A stretch of DNA of 64,000 nucleotides from Halobellus sp. LT62 (GTDB taxonomy: Archaea > Halobacteriota > Halobacteria > Halobacteriales > Haloferacaceae), in assembly GCF_037031285.1 (NCBI RefSeq), contig NZ_JAYEZO010000002.1:62001-126000 (forward strand), given 5' to 3'. Positions 52,321 through 61,836 of this stretch are shown here, in pieces (within the stretch, counting starts at the first letter, position 1; each line of letters starts with the position of its first letter). A program made the translations under genes and the position numbers. The notes under the pieces were generated by a model. It saw only the letters and a program-made list of their open reading frames with translations. It made no database searches and had not been told where the DNA came from.

Positions 52321-54396
52321 CTAGTCGTCCCTGCGGAGTCTGACCGCCGTCGCGAGCGCGACAGCGACGACGGCCGCGACCGTCACTCCCGGGCCGAAAC
52401 CGGGCGTTTCCGTGTCGGTCTGGTCGCCGTCGCCGCCCGCATTCTCGGTCACCGTCACGTCGATCGTTTCCGCGGTTTCGTTTCCGAGGCCGAACGCGTA
52501 GGTGCCGGGCTCGTCAAGTCTGATCGCCGTTTCGATCGTCGACGACTCGTTCGCGTCGAGTCTGACAGTCCGGGTCTCGATGGGATCGCCCGCACGGGTG
52601 AACGTGAGGTTCGTCTCGCCGGGGTAGTCGGCGTCGTTTCGAACGACTGCGGAGAGTCGGACCCACTCGCCGGCCGGCAGGTCGGTCCGGTTCGCGGTGA
52701 GGTTCGACGCACGCGCGGTCGCCGGCTCGCGGACTTCGACGCGGAGCGTCACGTCGCCGACGGAGACCGTGCGGACGCCGGTCCGCTCGAAGGTGTGTGC
52801 GAACGTCAGCGTGTCTGATTCCTCGGGGGCGAGCCGTCCCGACTGCGTCGACACCGACTCGTCGTCGACGTGGAGCGTCGCCTCGTAGTCCCCGCCACCC
52901 CCGACGTTGGTCGCGACCACGTCGACGCTGAGGCGCTCGCCGGGGACGAGGGTGAGTCCGTCGACGTCGACCGAGCGGTTTCGGTACGCGCCGGAGACGC
53001 GGGCCGAGTCCGGACCCGACGCGATCGCGTACGTGACCTGCGTCGGGATCGATCCCTCGCCGAACGCCTCGCGGTGTTGCGTGGCGTTCCACATCGCGGG
53101 CCGGTCCGTCGTGGTCGTGTACCGCTCTCCGAGTCGGGCGACGTCGTCGCCGCCGGCCGCCCGGAGAGACGCGCGGACGTCCGCCGCGTCGACCTCCCCA
53201 TCTCTGGCGTTCATCCGTCGGTAGACGTCTTGCAGCGACGCGTCGCCGTCGCTCGCCAGTCTGACCCGTCGGTCGAGTTCGCCAGCGACGAGCGCGCCGA
53301 CGTAGTAGTTCGCGTTCTGTCGCCAGGTGTCCGGCCGCGTCATCACCGAGCCGTCGTACTCGCCCTCCCCGTGCGCGATCCGCGAGCGGAACGTCTCGTA
53401 GTCGATCCGCTCCGCTTCGAGCGACAAGAGCGCGGCGTAGTAGACGGCGCTTGCCTCGGTGAACCATCGGGCGTCGTCGGCCGCGACGTACCCCTGTCGG
53501 GTGTGGACGTACTCGTGGAGCCAGACGTTGTTCGCCTCATCGAGGCGCTCGAAGTCGCGGACCCACACGTCGGCTCCGCCGGTGTGGAGGCCGCGGACGC
53601 CCCACTGCAGGCCGTCCGGCGTCGGCGCGGCGACGACGAAGACGGTCTCGTCGCGGTCGCCGACCCGAAGCCGGTCTGAAGCGTCCGAGAACGCCGCGAA
53701 CAACTCTTCCGGCGACTCTTCGAGGTCGGCCGCTTCGGGGACGATCAACCGGAACGTCTGCCCGTGTGCGGTGTGGGTGTACTCCTCGTGCGGTCCCAGA
53801 AAGCCGATCGTCGATCCGATCGCGCCCTCGTCGGTCACTGCCGATCGATCGAGGCCGACGTCGCCGCCGCCCGTCCACGACCAACTGTGGGACGATCCCG
53901 GCCGCGTGATGAGCGCCCACTCGCCGACGTCGACGAACGTCAGCCGACCGGGACCGCCGATCGGCCCGGTCTGCTCGACGGTGCGGTTGGCCGCCATCCG
54001 ATAGTCGATCGTCGGGCGCTCCGTGGAGCCGTCCCACTCGTAGGTCCGCCCTTCCTGTCGATCGAAACCAGACGCGGCGACGACGGTCGATTCCGGCGGG
54101 AGCGTCACCTCGAGGCCCCGGAGCTGATCCGGGAGCCGATAGCGGTGTGTGACGTCGTACACGCCGGGCTCGTCGGGGACGAGTCGAAGACGCTGCGTGA
54201 GTTCGACGTTCGAGTCCGACACCGACGTCCGATCGACGTCCGTCGAGGACACGGAATCCGCCGCCGTCGCACTCTGGCTGACGTCCGGCGTGCCGTCGGG
54301 CCCGAGCGTCGCCGCTCCCGCCGGAGCGAAACCGACGCTGCCGACGAGGACGAGCACTCCGACGAACAGGCACGCCTCCCGCAGCCCCCGGCCCAT
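52321..54396 (-). CDS. Secreted gluzincin-type metalloprotease with PGF-CTERM anchor
   Basis: A 691-residue exported protein. An N-terminal signal peptide (LREACLFVGVLVLVGSVGFA, cleavage after about residue 28) leads to an external domain. HEYVH (His294-His298) plus Glu314 in FTEASAVYY gives the HExxH..E gluzincin zinc site, related to M1/M61-like peptidases. Two CARF-like beta domains with DVVATNVGGGGDYEATLHVD and RLSAVVRNDADYPGETNLTF repeats follow. The C-terminus PGFGPGVTVAAVVAVALATA then RLRRDD is a PGF-CTERM tripartite signal, recognised by archaeosortase ArtA for lipid attachment. Substrates unknown. It is convergent with argF, with no link to arginine metabolism. Confidence 0.85.
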   Translation of the reverse strand: MGRGLREACLFVGVLVLVGSVGFAPAGAATLGPDGTPDVSQSATAADSVSSTDVDRTSVSDSNVELTQRLRLVPDEPGVYDVTHRYRLPDQLRGLEVTLPPESTVVAASGFDRQEGRTYEWDGSTERPTIDYRMAANRTVEQTGPIGGPGRLTFVDVGEWALITRPGSSHSWSWTGGGDVGLDRSAVTDEGAIGSTIGFLGPHEEYTHTAHGQTFRLIVPEAADLEESPEELFAAFSDASDRLRVGDRDETVFVVAAPTPDGLQWGVRGLHTGGADVWVRDFERLDEANNVWLHEYVHTRQGYVAADDARWFTEASAVYYAALLSLEAERIDYETFRSRIAHGEGEYDGSVMTRPDTWRQNANYYVGALVAGELDRRVRLASDGDASLQDVYRRMNARDGEVDAADVRASLRAAGGDDVARLGERYTTTTDRPAMWNATQHREAFGEGSIPTQVTYAIASGPDSARVSGAYRNRSVDVDGLTLVPGERLSVDVVATNVGGGGDYEATLHVDDESVSTQSGRLAPEESDTLTFAHTFERTGVRTVSVGDVTLRVEVREPATARASNLTANRTDLPAGEWVRLSAVVRNDADYPGETNLTFTRAGDPIETRTVRLDANESSTIETAIRLDEPGTYAFGLGNETAETIDVTVTENAGGDGDQTDTETPGFGPGVTVAAVVAVALATAVRLRRDD

Positions 54397-54472
54397 AGGA
54401 TGCCGTTGTACGTGAGCGTTATGAGCGTGCCGCCTCCGGTCAACGTGCCGCTTTTACCGCTCGATTTTTCGA

Positions 54473-54931
54473 CTACGTCCGCAGCGCCGCGTAGACGACG
54501 CCGAGCACCGCGCCGTAGACGACGTGCCCGACGAGGCTCATCACGTTCACGTTCGGCAGCGGCGGGTTCGCCGGCGATCCGACGGCCGAGAGCCAGACGG
54601 GCATCACGAGTACGGCGAGTACGACTCAGAGGACGACGCCGTAGCCGATGCCGAGGGCGACGGTGCTTCCCGTCGTCAGCCCAGACCGCGTCGCCGCGAC
54701 CGCGGCGAAGACAACACCCAGCACCGCGCCGTGAGCGACGTGGATCGCGAACCCCGCAGCGTCTCCAGAGAGGAAGTACATCGAGGTAATCGCGACCTCG
54801 ATGACGGGGCGCGTCTGCATCACCATCAGCGCTCCCATCACGATTCCGGCGACGATTCCGGCGACGACGCCGTACTGCCACGCCCGGTCTTCCGTCTGTA
54901 CTGCGCTCGTTGTGCTTGTTTCGGTTTCCAT
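54473..54931 (-). pseudogene. Membrane protein gene interrupted by an in-frame TGA
   Basis: The frame from ATG 54931 encodes METETSTTSAVQTEDRAWQY and three to four hydrophobic helices (VVAGIVAGIVMGALMVMQTR and others), then meets TGA at 54628-54626 (codon 102) in the middle of GYGVVL-stop-VVLAVLVMPVWLSAV. Past it the same frame continues with PPLPNVNVMSLVGHVVYGAV and LGVVYAALRT to TAG at 54475-54473. The distal part is clearly the same protein, probably with Trp (TGG) at the stop position. This is a nonsense mutation, a base-calling error, or a recently killed gene. The family resembles small DUF6789-like haloarchaeal membrane proteins; function unknown. Confidence 0.8.
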
Positions 54932-55094
54932 AAGCGAGACAACCGCTGCCTCCCGAATAATAGCATCTCGGGGGCGCGTTTGCGACGCACAAGACCGGAA
55001 GTGATATGTTGAATGATAGCGTATCTCAATGGAGGCCGGCCCGGACGCCTCGCGCGTCCGAGCCTTTTAATCGCAGGGGGGCCCAGAACTCACC

Positions 55095-57272
55095 GTGTCG
55101 ACGACCGACGAGTACGAGCGGTTCTTCCCCTACGAGGAGCCGTACCCGAACCAGCGCTCGGCGATGGCCGAGATCGCCGAGGCGCTCGACGACGAGCGCG
55201 ACGTCCTCTTAGAGGGCGCGCCGGGAACCGGCAAGACGCTCTCGGCGCTCGTGCCGGCGCTTTCGTACGCCCGCCGGACGGACAAGACGGTCGTCATCAC
55301 GACCAACGTCCACCAGCAGATGCGGCAGTTCGTCGCGGACGCCCGCGCGATCACGCGCGAGGAGCCGCTGCGGGCGGTCGTCTTCAAGGGTAAGTCGTCG
55401 ATGTGCCACATCGACGTCGAGTACCAGGAGTGCCAGACGCTGCGAGACACGACGCGGACGCTCGTCGAGAAGGAGGGCGAGCGCGCCGAACTGAACGATC
55501 AGGCCGAGGCGCTGCTCGATCGGATCCGCGAGGGCGCAGACGGCGCGGGCGAGGCGCGAAGCTCCGTGACCGACGAACTGGACGCGGTCGAATCCGAGCT
55601 CGAGGAGCTCCGCGACGGCAACGTCTGCGAGCACTACTACAACAACCTCACCGCGAGCAACGACGAGTTCTTCGAGTGGCTCTTCGACGACGTTCGAACG
55701 CCCGAGGAGATCTACGAGTACGCCGACGAGAAACAGCTCTGCGGGTACGAACTCCTGAAGGAGGGGATGGAAGCGGTCGATCTGGTCGTCTGCAACTATC
55801 ATCACCTCCTCGATCCGAACATCCGCGAGCAGTTCTTCCGGTGGCTGGGCCGCGAGCCCGAGGAGGTCGTCACCGTCTTCGACGAGGCCCACAACATCGA
55901 GTCGGCCGCGCGGGATCACGCCAGCCGCGCGCTCACGGAGAACACGCTCGAAGAGGCGCTCACGGAGCTCGACGACACCGACGACTCCCGCGCGGAGTCG
56001 GCCGAAAACGTTCTCTCGGCGTTTCTGGGCGCGTTGCGCGCGACGTACGACGACGCGCTCGGCTTCGGCGAGCGCGAGCAGGTCGCCGACGACTGGCACG
56101 ACCTCTCGATCGCGAACTCGGATCGAAGAGACGACCTGACGCTCGCCTTTCTCGACCGCTACGAGGGCCGCGGGATCGACACCGAGGTCGACCTCGCGCT
56201 GCAACTCGGGCGGACGCTCGATCGGGAGTACGAGGAGGCGTACAAGGAGGGACGCACGACGACGCGCTCGGAGTGTCAGACCCTGCAGGCCGCGGAGTTC
56301 ATCGCGGCGTGGATGGCCGACGGCGCGAAGCTCGGTCAGCATCCGATGTGCTCGGTGCGACGAGACGGCGGCACCGACGAGGTGTACGGCCGCGCGGAGC
56401 TGTACACGTGCATCCCGCGGGAAGTGACCGAGACGCTGTTCGCGGAGGTCCACGCCAGCGTCCTGATGTCGGCGACGCTGCGCCCGTTCGACGTCGCCGC
56501 CGACGTGCTGGGGCTCGACGATCCCGTGACGATGGCTTACGGGCTCGAATACCCGGAGGATCGCCGCCGGACGCTGGCGGTGGAGGCCCCCGCGCTGTTC
56601 AGCTCCGAGCGGTCGGACCCGCAGACGCAGGCGGCTATCGCGGACGTACTCACGGACGCGGCGCGCTTCACGCCGGGGAACACGCTCCTGTTTTTCCCCT
56701 CCTACGCCGAGGCCGAGCGCTACCACGACCGCCTGCGCGGCCGCGCGGAGGTGACGAGCGACCTGCTCCTCGACGGCTCGGACGTCGACACCGAATCGCT
56801 GCGGCAGTCGTTCGTCGCGAGCGACGACGCGACGCTCTTTACGTCTCTCTGGGGCACGCTCGCGGAGGGGGTGAGCTTCGACGGCGACGACGCGCGGACT
56901 GTCGCGGTCGTCGGCGTGCCGTACCCGCATCTCTCCGAGCGGATGGAGGCGATCCAAGACGCCTACGACCGCGCGTACGACGACCGCGAAGAGGCCGGCT
57001 GGCGCTACGCTGTCGAGATTCCGACGATCCGAAAGACCCGGCAGGCGCTCGGACGGGTGATCCGCGCCCCCGACGACTACGGCGTCAGGCTGCTCGTCGA
57101 CAAGCGCTACACCCAACAGAGCGTCGAGATGGGCAAATACGGCGTCAGAGAGAGCTTCCCGCGGGAGGAGCGGCTCGAACTCGTCGACGTCGCCCCCGGG
57201 AAACTGAAGTTCTCTATGTTGAACTTCTACGCCGACCTCGACGCCTATTCGGGCGAACCGCCGCGACCGTAG
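55095..57272 (+). CDS. XPD/Rad3/DinG-family ATP-dependent DNA helicase (Fe-S)
   Basis: A 725-residue superfamily 2 helicase. Walker A LLEGAPGTGKTLSALVPALS (about residues 38-57), DEAH box TVFDEAHNIESAARDHASRA and motif VI VIRAPDD/RKTRQALGRVIRAP are clear. Four cysteines, Cys104, Cys113, Cys178 and Cys216, lie between motifs I and II and are placed like the 4Fe-4S ligands of XPD. It unwinds DNA 5' to 3', likely in repair or recombination. GTG start at 55095. An Asp/Glu-rich coiled part lies between the second and third cysteine. Confidence 0.9.
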   Translation: MSTTDEYERFFPYEEPYPNQRSAMAEIAEALDDERDVLLEGAPGTGKTLSALVPALSYARRTDKTVVITTNVHQQMRQFVADARAITREEPLRAVVFKGKSSMCHIDVEYQECQTLRDTTRTLVEKEGERAELNDQAEALLDRIREGADGAGEARSSVTDELDAVESELEELRDGNVCEHYYNNLTASNDEFFEWLFDDVRTPEEIYEYADEKQLCGYELLKEGMEAVDLVVCNYHHLLDPNIREQFFRWLGREPEEVVTVFDEAHNIESAARDHASRALTENTLEEALTELDDTDDSRAESAENVLSAFLGALRATYDDALGFGEREQVADDWHDLSIANSDRRDDLTLAFLDRYEGRGIDTEVDLALQLGRTLDREYEEAYKEGRTTTRSECQTLQAAEFIAAWMADGAKLGQHPMCSVRRDGGTDEVYGRAELYTCIPREVTETLFAEVHASVLMSATLRPFDVAADVLGLDDPVTMAYGLEYPEDRRRTLAVEAPALFSSERSDPQTQAAIADVLTDAARFTPGNTLLFFPSYAEAERYHDRLRGRAEVTSDLLLDGSDVDTESLRQSFVASDDATLFTSLWGTLAEGVSFDGDDARTVAVVGVPYPHLSERMEAIQDAYDRAYDDREEAGWRYAVEIPTIRKTRQALGRVIRAPDDYGVRLLVDKRYTQQSVEMGKYGVRESFPREERLELVDVAPGKLKFSMLNFYADLDAYSGEPPRP

Positions 57273-57303
57273 GCGGGGATTGGTGCGTCCGGCGGACGGT
57301 TCC

Positions 57304-57843
57304 TCACCGCAGCGGAATCCGCGCGGCGGCCTCGCGGTACCGCGAGTCCCAGACGTGCAGTTCCGTCGCCGTCCATTCGATCGGATCGATCGAGGTTCGC
57401 CCGACGAGGTTGTCGGCGTCGTCGACGCGCCCGCCGCGGGCGAGCGTGACGTGCGGGACGTAGTCGTCGCCCTCGATTCCGGAAACAGTCCCGAACGACT
57501 CGCAGAGCCGGCGGTGCAGCGCCTGCAAGTCGTCGCTCTCGACCGCGAGGAAAACGACGGGTCCGGCTCCCCGTGTGGGCGTCTCGAAGTAGTCGAGGCC
57601 GGTCACGCGGAGGTCGATCCCGCCCGAGCCGCGCCGCTGTGTTGCGCCGTGCTGTCGGAGTAGCGGGCGAAGCCGCTCCCGCAGCCGGGGCAGCGAGTCG
57701 GCGTCGTCGTCGAGCGCGGTGTCGAAGCGCTTCGCGACGAGCGTGTGGCGCTCGCGGATCCGCTCGAAGCGCGAGAGCTCCGGGTGCAACTCGGCGGCGA
57801 CGCGCTTGAGCCCCCCCGGCACGGGGACGTTCAGACTGAACAC
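57304..57843 (-). CDS. 2H phosphoesterase (2'-5' RNA ligase/LigT-like)
   Basis: A 179-residue 2H-superfamily enzyme. Two H-x-T/S-type motifs are visible, RHTLVAKRF (HTL) and PHVTLARGG (HVTL), the usual pair that acts on 2'-5' or cyclic phosphodiester bonds in RNA ends. LDYFETPTRGAGPVVFLAVE lies between them. GTG at 57843 was chosen because VFSLNVPVPG begins the fold; a TTG at 57870 would add nine residues. Convergent with the helicase gene, stops about 30 bp apart. Substrate not known. Confidence 0.8.
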   Translation of the reverse strand: MFSLNVPVPGGLKRVAAELHPELSRFERIRERHTLVAKRFDTALDDDADSLPRLRERLRPLLRQHGATQRRGSGGIDLRVTGLDYFETPTRGAGPVVFLAVESDDLQALHRRLCESFGTVSGIEGDDYVPHVTLARGGRVDDADNLVGRTSIDPIEWTATELHVWDSRYREAAARIPLR

Positions 57844-57883
57844 GGATTGGGGTGCGCGCCCGGCGGACAAGAACGCTCGGACT

Positions 57884-58084
57884 TCAGATCCGATCGAGCA
57901 GCCAGAGTACGATGAGGACGATTATGACGAGTCCGAGGAGGGGACCCAAGACGCCGATCAGAAATCCGAAAGCCGTGTCGAGTATCTCGATCACGAGCCA
58001 AACGACAAGGAGTGCGAGGACGATCTTCAGGAGGTCCTCGACCTCCAGTGCGCCGCGGTCGGTGCCGGGTATCGGGAGACGCAT
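57884..58084 (-). CDS. Small two-helix membrane protein (66 residues)
   Basis: Starts MRLPIPGTDRGALEVEDLLK and continues in two hydrophobic stretches (IVLALLVVWLVIEILDTAFG and GLVIIVLIVLWLLDRI at the C-terminus). The pattern matches small haloarchaeal membrane proteins of unknown function. ATG at 58084 was chosen over upstream alternatives that precede non-protein-like sequence. Divergent from the SPFH-protein gene. Confidence 0.7.
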   Translation of the reverse strand: MRLPIPGTDRGALEVEDLLKIVLALLVVWLVIEILDTAFGFLIGVLGPLLGLVIIVLIVLWLLDRI

Positions 58085-58212
58085 AGGCGATCCCTCGTTT
58101 GCGACCCTGAAGTGCCTTCGGGTGAGTTCCCCCGCTCGATTGCGATCGCGCGCCCAAGGTCGATCTCTCATCCGCGGGACATCCTTAATGCCACAGCGTC
58201 ACAAGAACCGCT

Positions 58213-59397
58213 ATGGCCAACGTCTTCCGCGAACTCGGACGGCTCTCCACGCGCGGGTCGCCGGGATGGCTCCTCCCCGCCGCGGCCGTCGTCGCCGCCC
58301 TCCTCGCCGCCGGCGTCCTCTTCGGCGGCAACCCGATGGCCGTCGTCGGTCTCGTCGTCCTCGCGCTGGCGATCGCGGCCGTCTACAGCGCCGTCGAGAT
58401 CGTCGACGCCTACGACAAAGAGGCGCTGACGGTGTTCGGCGAGTACCGCAAACTGCTCGAACCAGGTATCAACTTCATCCCGCCGTTCGTCTCGCGAACG
58501 TACCCCTTCGATATGCGGACGCAGACGCTCGACGTTCCCAAGCAGGAGGCGATCACGCGCGACAACTCCCCGGTCACCGCCGACGCCGTCGTCTACATTC
58601 GCGTGATGGACGCCAAGCGGGCGTTCCTCGAAGTCGACGACTACACGCGGGCGGTCTCGAACCTCGCACAGACGACGCTGCGTGCGGTCCTCGGCGATAT
58701 GGAACTCGACGAGACGCTCTCCGAACGCGAGAAGATCAACCGCCGGATCAACGAGGAACTGGACGAACCGACCGACGAGTGGGGGATCCGCGTCGAGAGC
58801 GTCGAGGTCAGAAGCGTCAAACCCAGCGCGGTGGTCGAGAACGCGATGGAACAGCAGTCCTCCGCCGAACGTCGCCGGCGCGCGATGATCCTCGAAGCGC
58901 AGGGCGAGCGCCGCTCCGCCGTCGAGCGGGCCGAAGGCGAGAAGCAGTCGAACGTCATCCGCGCGCAGGGCGAAAAGCAGAGCCAGATACTCGAAGCGCA
59001 GGGTGACGCCATTTCGACGGTGTTGCGCGCGAAGTCCGCCGAGTCGATGGGCGAGCGCGCGATGATCGACCGCGGGTTCGACGCGCTCACCCGGATCGGC
59101 ACGTCGCCGTCGACGACGTACGTCCTCCCGCAGGAGTTGACGAGCCTCCTCGGGCGCTACGGCCGCGGACTCACCGGCGGTGCCGTCCAAGAGTCGGCCG
59201 GGCTGGAGAGCCTCGATTTCGACGCCGAGACGCGGGAACTCCTCGCTCTCGACGACGTCGACGAGATACTCGCGACGACCGACGGGATCGAGGGGATCGA
59301 CGCTGTCGGCGACCTCTCCGGGCGCGACGACGGCGAAGCGACCGCCGAGACCGACGTCGATCTGAACCTCGACGCGTCGTACGACTCGTCGAGATAG
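58213..59397 (+). CDS. SPFH/Band 7 (stomatin/prohibitin-like) membrane protein
   Basis: A 394-residue protein. Two or three hydrophobic stretches (about residues 18-62) anchor it, then the SPFH domain: DAYDKEALTVFGEYRKLLEP, GINFIPPFVSRTYPFDMRTQ, VTADAVVYIRVMDAKRAFLE and AVLGDMELDETLSEREKINR. A coiled coil rich in EAQGERR/AEGEKQS repeats (about residues 225-280) mediates oligomerisation, as in FtsH-regulating or membrane-microdomain scaffolds. An acidic tail ends it. Related small membrane gene follows at 59434. Confidence 0.88.
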   Translation: MANVFRELGRLSTRGSPGWLLPAAAVVAALLAAGVLFGGNPMAVVGLVVLALAIAAVYSAVEIVDAYDKEALTVFGEYRKLLEPGINFIPPFVSRTYPFDMRTQTLDVPKQEAITRDNSPVTADAVVYIRVMDAKRAFLEVDDYTRAVSNLAQTTLRAVLGDMELDETLSEREKINRRINEELDEPTDEWGIRVESVEVRSVKPSAVVENAMEQQSSAERRRRAMILEAQGERRSAVERAEGEKQSNVIRAQGEKQSQILEAQGDAISTVLRAKSAESMGERAMIDRGFDALTRIGTSPSTTYVLPQELTSLLGRYGRGLTGGAVQESAGLESLDFDAETRELLALDDVDEILATTDGIEGIDAVGDLSGRDDGEATAETDVDLNLDASYDSSR

Positions 59398-59433
59398 AAG
59401 CTGTTAGGTGGATGGATTCCGTCGGTCGCGACG

Positions 59434-59580
59434 ATGACAGCGCTGCTTCACCTCGGAGTCGAGCACCCGTCCGCACTGTGGCTCGTCGGCGTCGGGCTGC
59501 TCACGTTCGTCGCGGGACTACTCGTCAATCTCTACCGCTCCCGTCGATCGGACGGACCGCTCGACGCCGCGGATCGATAG
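59434..59580 (+). CDS. Small membrane protein (48 residues)
   Basis: ATG 59434 to TAG 59578-59580. MTALLHLGVEHPSALWLVGV then GLLTFVAGLLVNLYRSRRSD is one long hydrophobic helix followed by a positively charged and acidic tail, typical of small haloarchaeal membrane proteins. It follows the SPFH gene by 36 bp and is likely co-transcribed. Function unknown. Confidence 0.65.
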   Translation: MTALLHLGVEHPSALWLVGVGLLTFVAGLLVNLYRSRRSDGPLDAADR

Positions 59581-59610
59581 CGTCCGACTCGAACGCGTCG
59601 GCGTCGTGGG

Positions 59611-61740
59611 TCACTCTCCGGCGTCGTTGTTTACGTCGGCGGCTTCGCCGACCGGAACGCCGTCGAGCGGATCCGAACCCGGATCGACGCCCTCGTCGCT
59701 CTCGTCGAGGGCCTCGCCCTCGGCGATTCCGAATTCCCCCCTGAGCGAGCGGATCCGATCGCGGATGTCGGCCGCGAGCTCGAATTCGAGGTTGTCGGCG
59801 GCTTCTTGCATCCTGTCCTCCAGATACGCGATCTGCTCGCGCGCCTCCTCGGGGTCGTCGGGGTCGTCCGTCGCGGACGCGCTCTCTCGCTTCCCGCTGC
59901 CGGGCAGGTTCGTCTCGCCGACTTCCTTCTCGATCGTCTTCGGCTCGAAGCCGTGTTCCTCGTTGTACTCCTGTTGAATCCGGCGGCGGCGACGCGTCTC
60001 CTCGATCGCGGCGGCCATCGAGTCGGTGGTCTCGTCGGCGTAGAGAACGACCTCGCCCTCGACGTTTCGGGCCGCCCGGCCCATCGTCTGCACGAGCGTC
60101 GTCTCCGAGCGGAGGAAGCCCTCCTGATCGGCGTCGAGGATCGCGACGAGCGAGACTTCGGGAATGTCGAGGCCCTCCCGCAGGAGGTTGATCCCGACGA
60201 GCACGTCGATGTTCCCCAACCGGAGGTCACGGATCAGTTCGTGGCGCTCCAGCGTGTCGGTCTCGTCGTGCATGTACGCGACGGCAACGCCGGCCTCGTC
60301 GAGGTATTCCGTGAGGTCCTCGGCCATCCGCTTGGTCAGCGTCGTGACGAGCACGCGCTCCTCGCGCTCAATGCGCTCGTCGATGCGGTGCATCAGGTCG
60401 TCGACCTGCCCGGTCGCCGCGGCGATCTCGACTGCGGGGTCGACCAAGTGGGTCGGACGAACGATCTGTTCGACGATCTGCTCCGATTCCTCGCGCTCGT
60501 AATCGCCCGGCGTCGCCGACACGTACAGCGTCCGATCGGTCTTCTCCTCGAACTCCTCGAACGTCAGCGGACGGTTGTCGTAGGCCGTCGGGAGCCGGAA
60601 GCCGTTCTCGACCAACGAGTCCTTCCGGGACTTATCGCCCGCGAACTGCCCGCGGATCTGTGGTAACGTCTGGTGGGACTCGTCGACGACGGTGAGGAAG
60701 CCGTCGGGGAAGTAATCGAGCAGCGTGTAGGGGGCCTCGCCGGACTCGCGGTCGGACATATGAACCGAATAGTTCTCGATACCCGAGCAGTAGCCGGTCT
60801 CTCTGAGCATCTCGATGTCGAACGTCGTGCGCTCCTCGATGCGCTGGGCGGCGACGAGGTCGCCCTGCCGCTCGAAGTACTTCACGCGCTCTTCTTTCAG
60901 CTCCTCGATCTCCGAGATCGCCTCCTCTAACTGGTCTTCCGGAATCGAGTAGTGTTCTGCGGGGTGGACGAGGACGGCGGGTTCCTCGGAGACCACCTCG
61001 CCGGTGAGGGGGTCCAGTTTGGTGAGGCGGTCGATCTCGTCGCCCCAGAACTCGACGCGGACCGCGTAGCGGCCGTACATCGGGTACACCTCGACGGTGT
61101 CGCCGCGGACGCGGAAGGTCCCCTGCTGGAAGTCGACGTCGTTGCGCTCGTAGTTCAGGTCCACGAGCCGCGCGAGCAGTTCGTCGCGGTCGAGGCGGTC
61201 GTCGCGCTCGATCCGAAGCGCCATATCGGTGTAGTTCTTCGGGTCGCCGAGCCCGTAGATCGCCGAGACGCTCGCGACGACGATGACGTCGTCGCGGGTG
61301 AGAAGCGACCGCGTCGCCGAGTGCCGAAGCCGATCGATCTCCTCGTTTATCGACATGTCCTTGTCGATGTACGTGTCGGTCTGTTCGACGTACGCCTCGG
61401 GCTGGTAGTAGTCGTAGTAGGAGACGAAGTACTCGACGGCATTGTCCGGGAATAGGTTGCGAAACTCCTCGTAGAGCTGCGCGGCGAGCGTCTTGTTGTG
61501 CGCGAGAACGAGTGTCGGCTGCTGGAGCTCCTCGACGACCCACGAGACGGTGTTCGTCTTCCCCGATCCCGTCACGCCGAGTAGCGTCTGCTCGTCCATT
61601 CCGGACGCGTAGCCCTCGGCGAGCTGCTCGATTGCCTCGGGCTGGTCGCCCGCGGGATCGAAGGGGGCGTCGACGCGGAACTCTCGCTCGGCGGTCGGTC
61701 TGTCCGGCGAGAGCGGGCTCGATCCGGAGGTGTCGCTCAT
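59611..61740 (-). CDS. uvrB: Excinuclease ABC subunit B
   Basis: A 709-residue bacterial-type nucleotide-excision repair helicase-like protein; UvrABC is present in haloarchaea by transfer from bacteria. Walker [21 protein letters not shown] (about residues 53-72), the beta-hairpin region [20 protein letters not shown], motif [22 protein letters not shown] and motif [22 protein letters not shown] are present. A C-terminal UVR domain ([20 protein letters not shown]) binds UvrC. Acidic tail of about 35 residues. No damage-repair partner is in the window. Confidence 0.97.
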   Translation of the reverse strand: MSDTSGSSPLSPDRPTAEREFRVDAPFDPAGDQPEAIEQLAEGYASGMDEQTLLGVTGSGKTNTVSWVVEELQQPTLVLAHNKTLAAQLYEEFRNLFPDNAVEYFVSYYDYYQPEAYVEQTDTYIDKDMSINEEIDRLRHSATRSLLTRDDVIVVASVSAIYGLGDPKNYTDMALRIERDDRLDRDELLARLVDLNYERNDVDFQQGTFRVRGDTVEVYPMYGRYAVRVEFWGDEIDRLTKLDPLTGEVVSEEPAVLVHPAEHYSIPEDQLEEAISEIEELKEERVKYFERQGDLVAAQRIEERTTFDIEMLRETGYCSGIENYSVHMSDRESGEAPYTLLDYFPDGFLTVVDESHQTLPQIRGQFAGDKSRKDSLVENGFRLPTAYDNRPLTFEEFEEKTDRTLYVSATPGDYEREESEQIVEQIVRPTHLVDPAVEIAAATGQVDDLMHRIDERIEREERVLVTTLTKRMAEDLTEYLDEAGVAVAYMHDETDTLERHELIRDLRLGNIDVLVGINLLREGLDIPEVSLVAILDADQEGFLRSETTLVQTMGRAARNVEGEVVLYADETTDSMAAAIEETRRRRRIQQEYNEEHGFEPKTIEKEVGETNLPGSGKRESASATDDPDDPEEAREQIAYLEDRMQEAADNLEFELAADIRDRIRSLRGEFGIAEGEALDESDEGVDPGSDPLDGVPVGEAADVNNDAGE

Positions 61741-61836
61741 TGGGCGCTGTTGGGGGTACAGGCACTTGAGGCGGTCGGTCGGGTCGGCTTTGGAAACGAT
61801 CGATCGGCAAAAAAGAGGCTGTGTTTTCGCGACGTC

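Noticed and set aside
54626-54628. In-frame TGA read as selenocysteine
   Set aside because: Haloarchaea are not known to use selenocysteine, and no redox motif surrounds the site; Trp to stop mutation or sequencing error is simpler.
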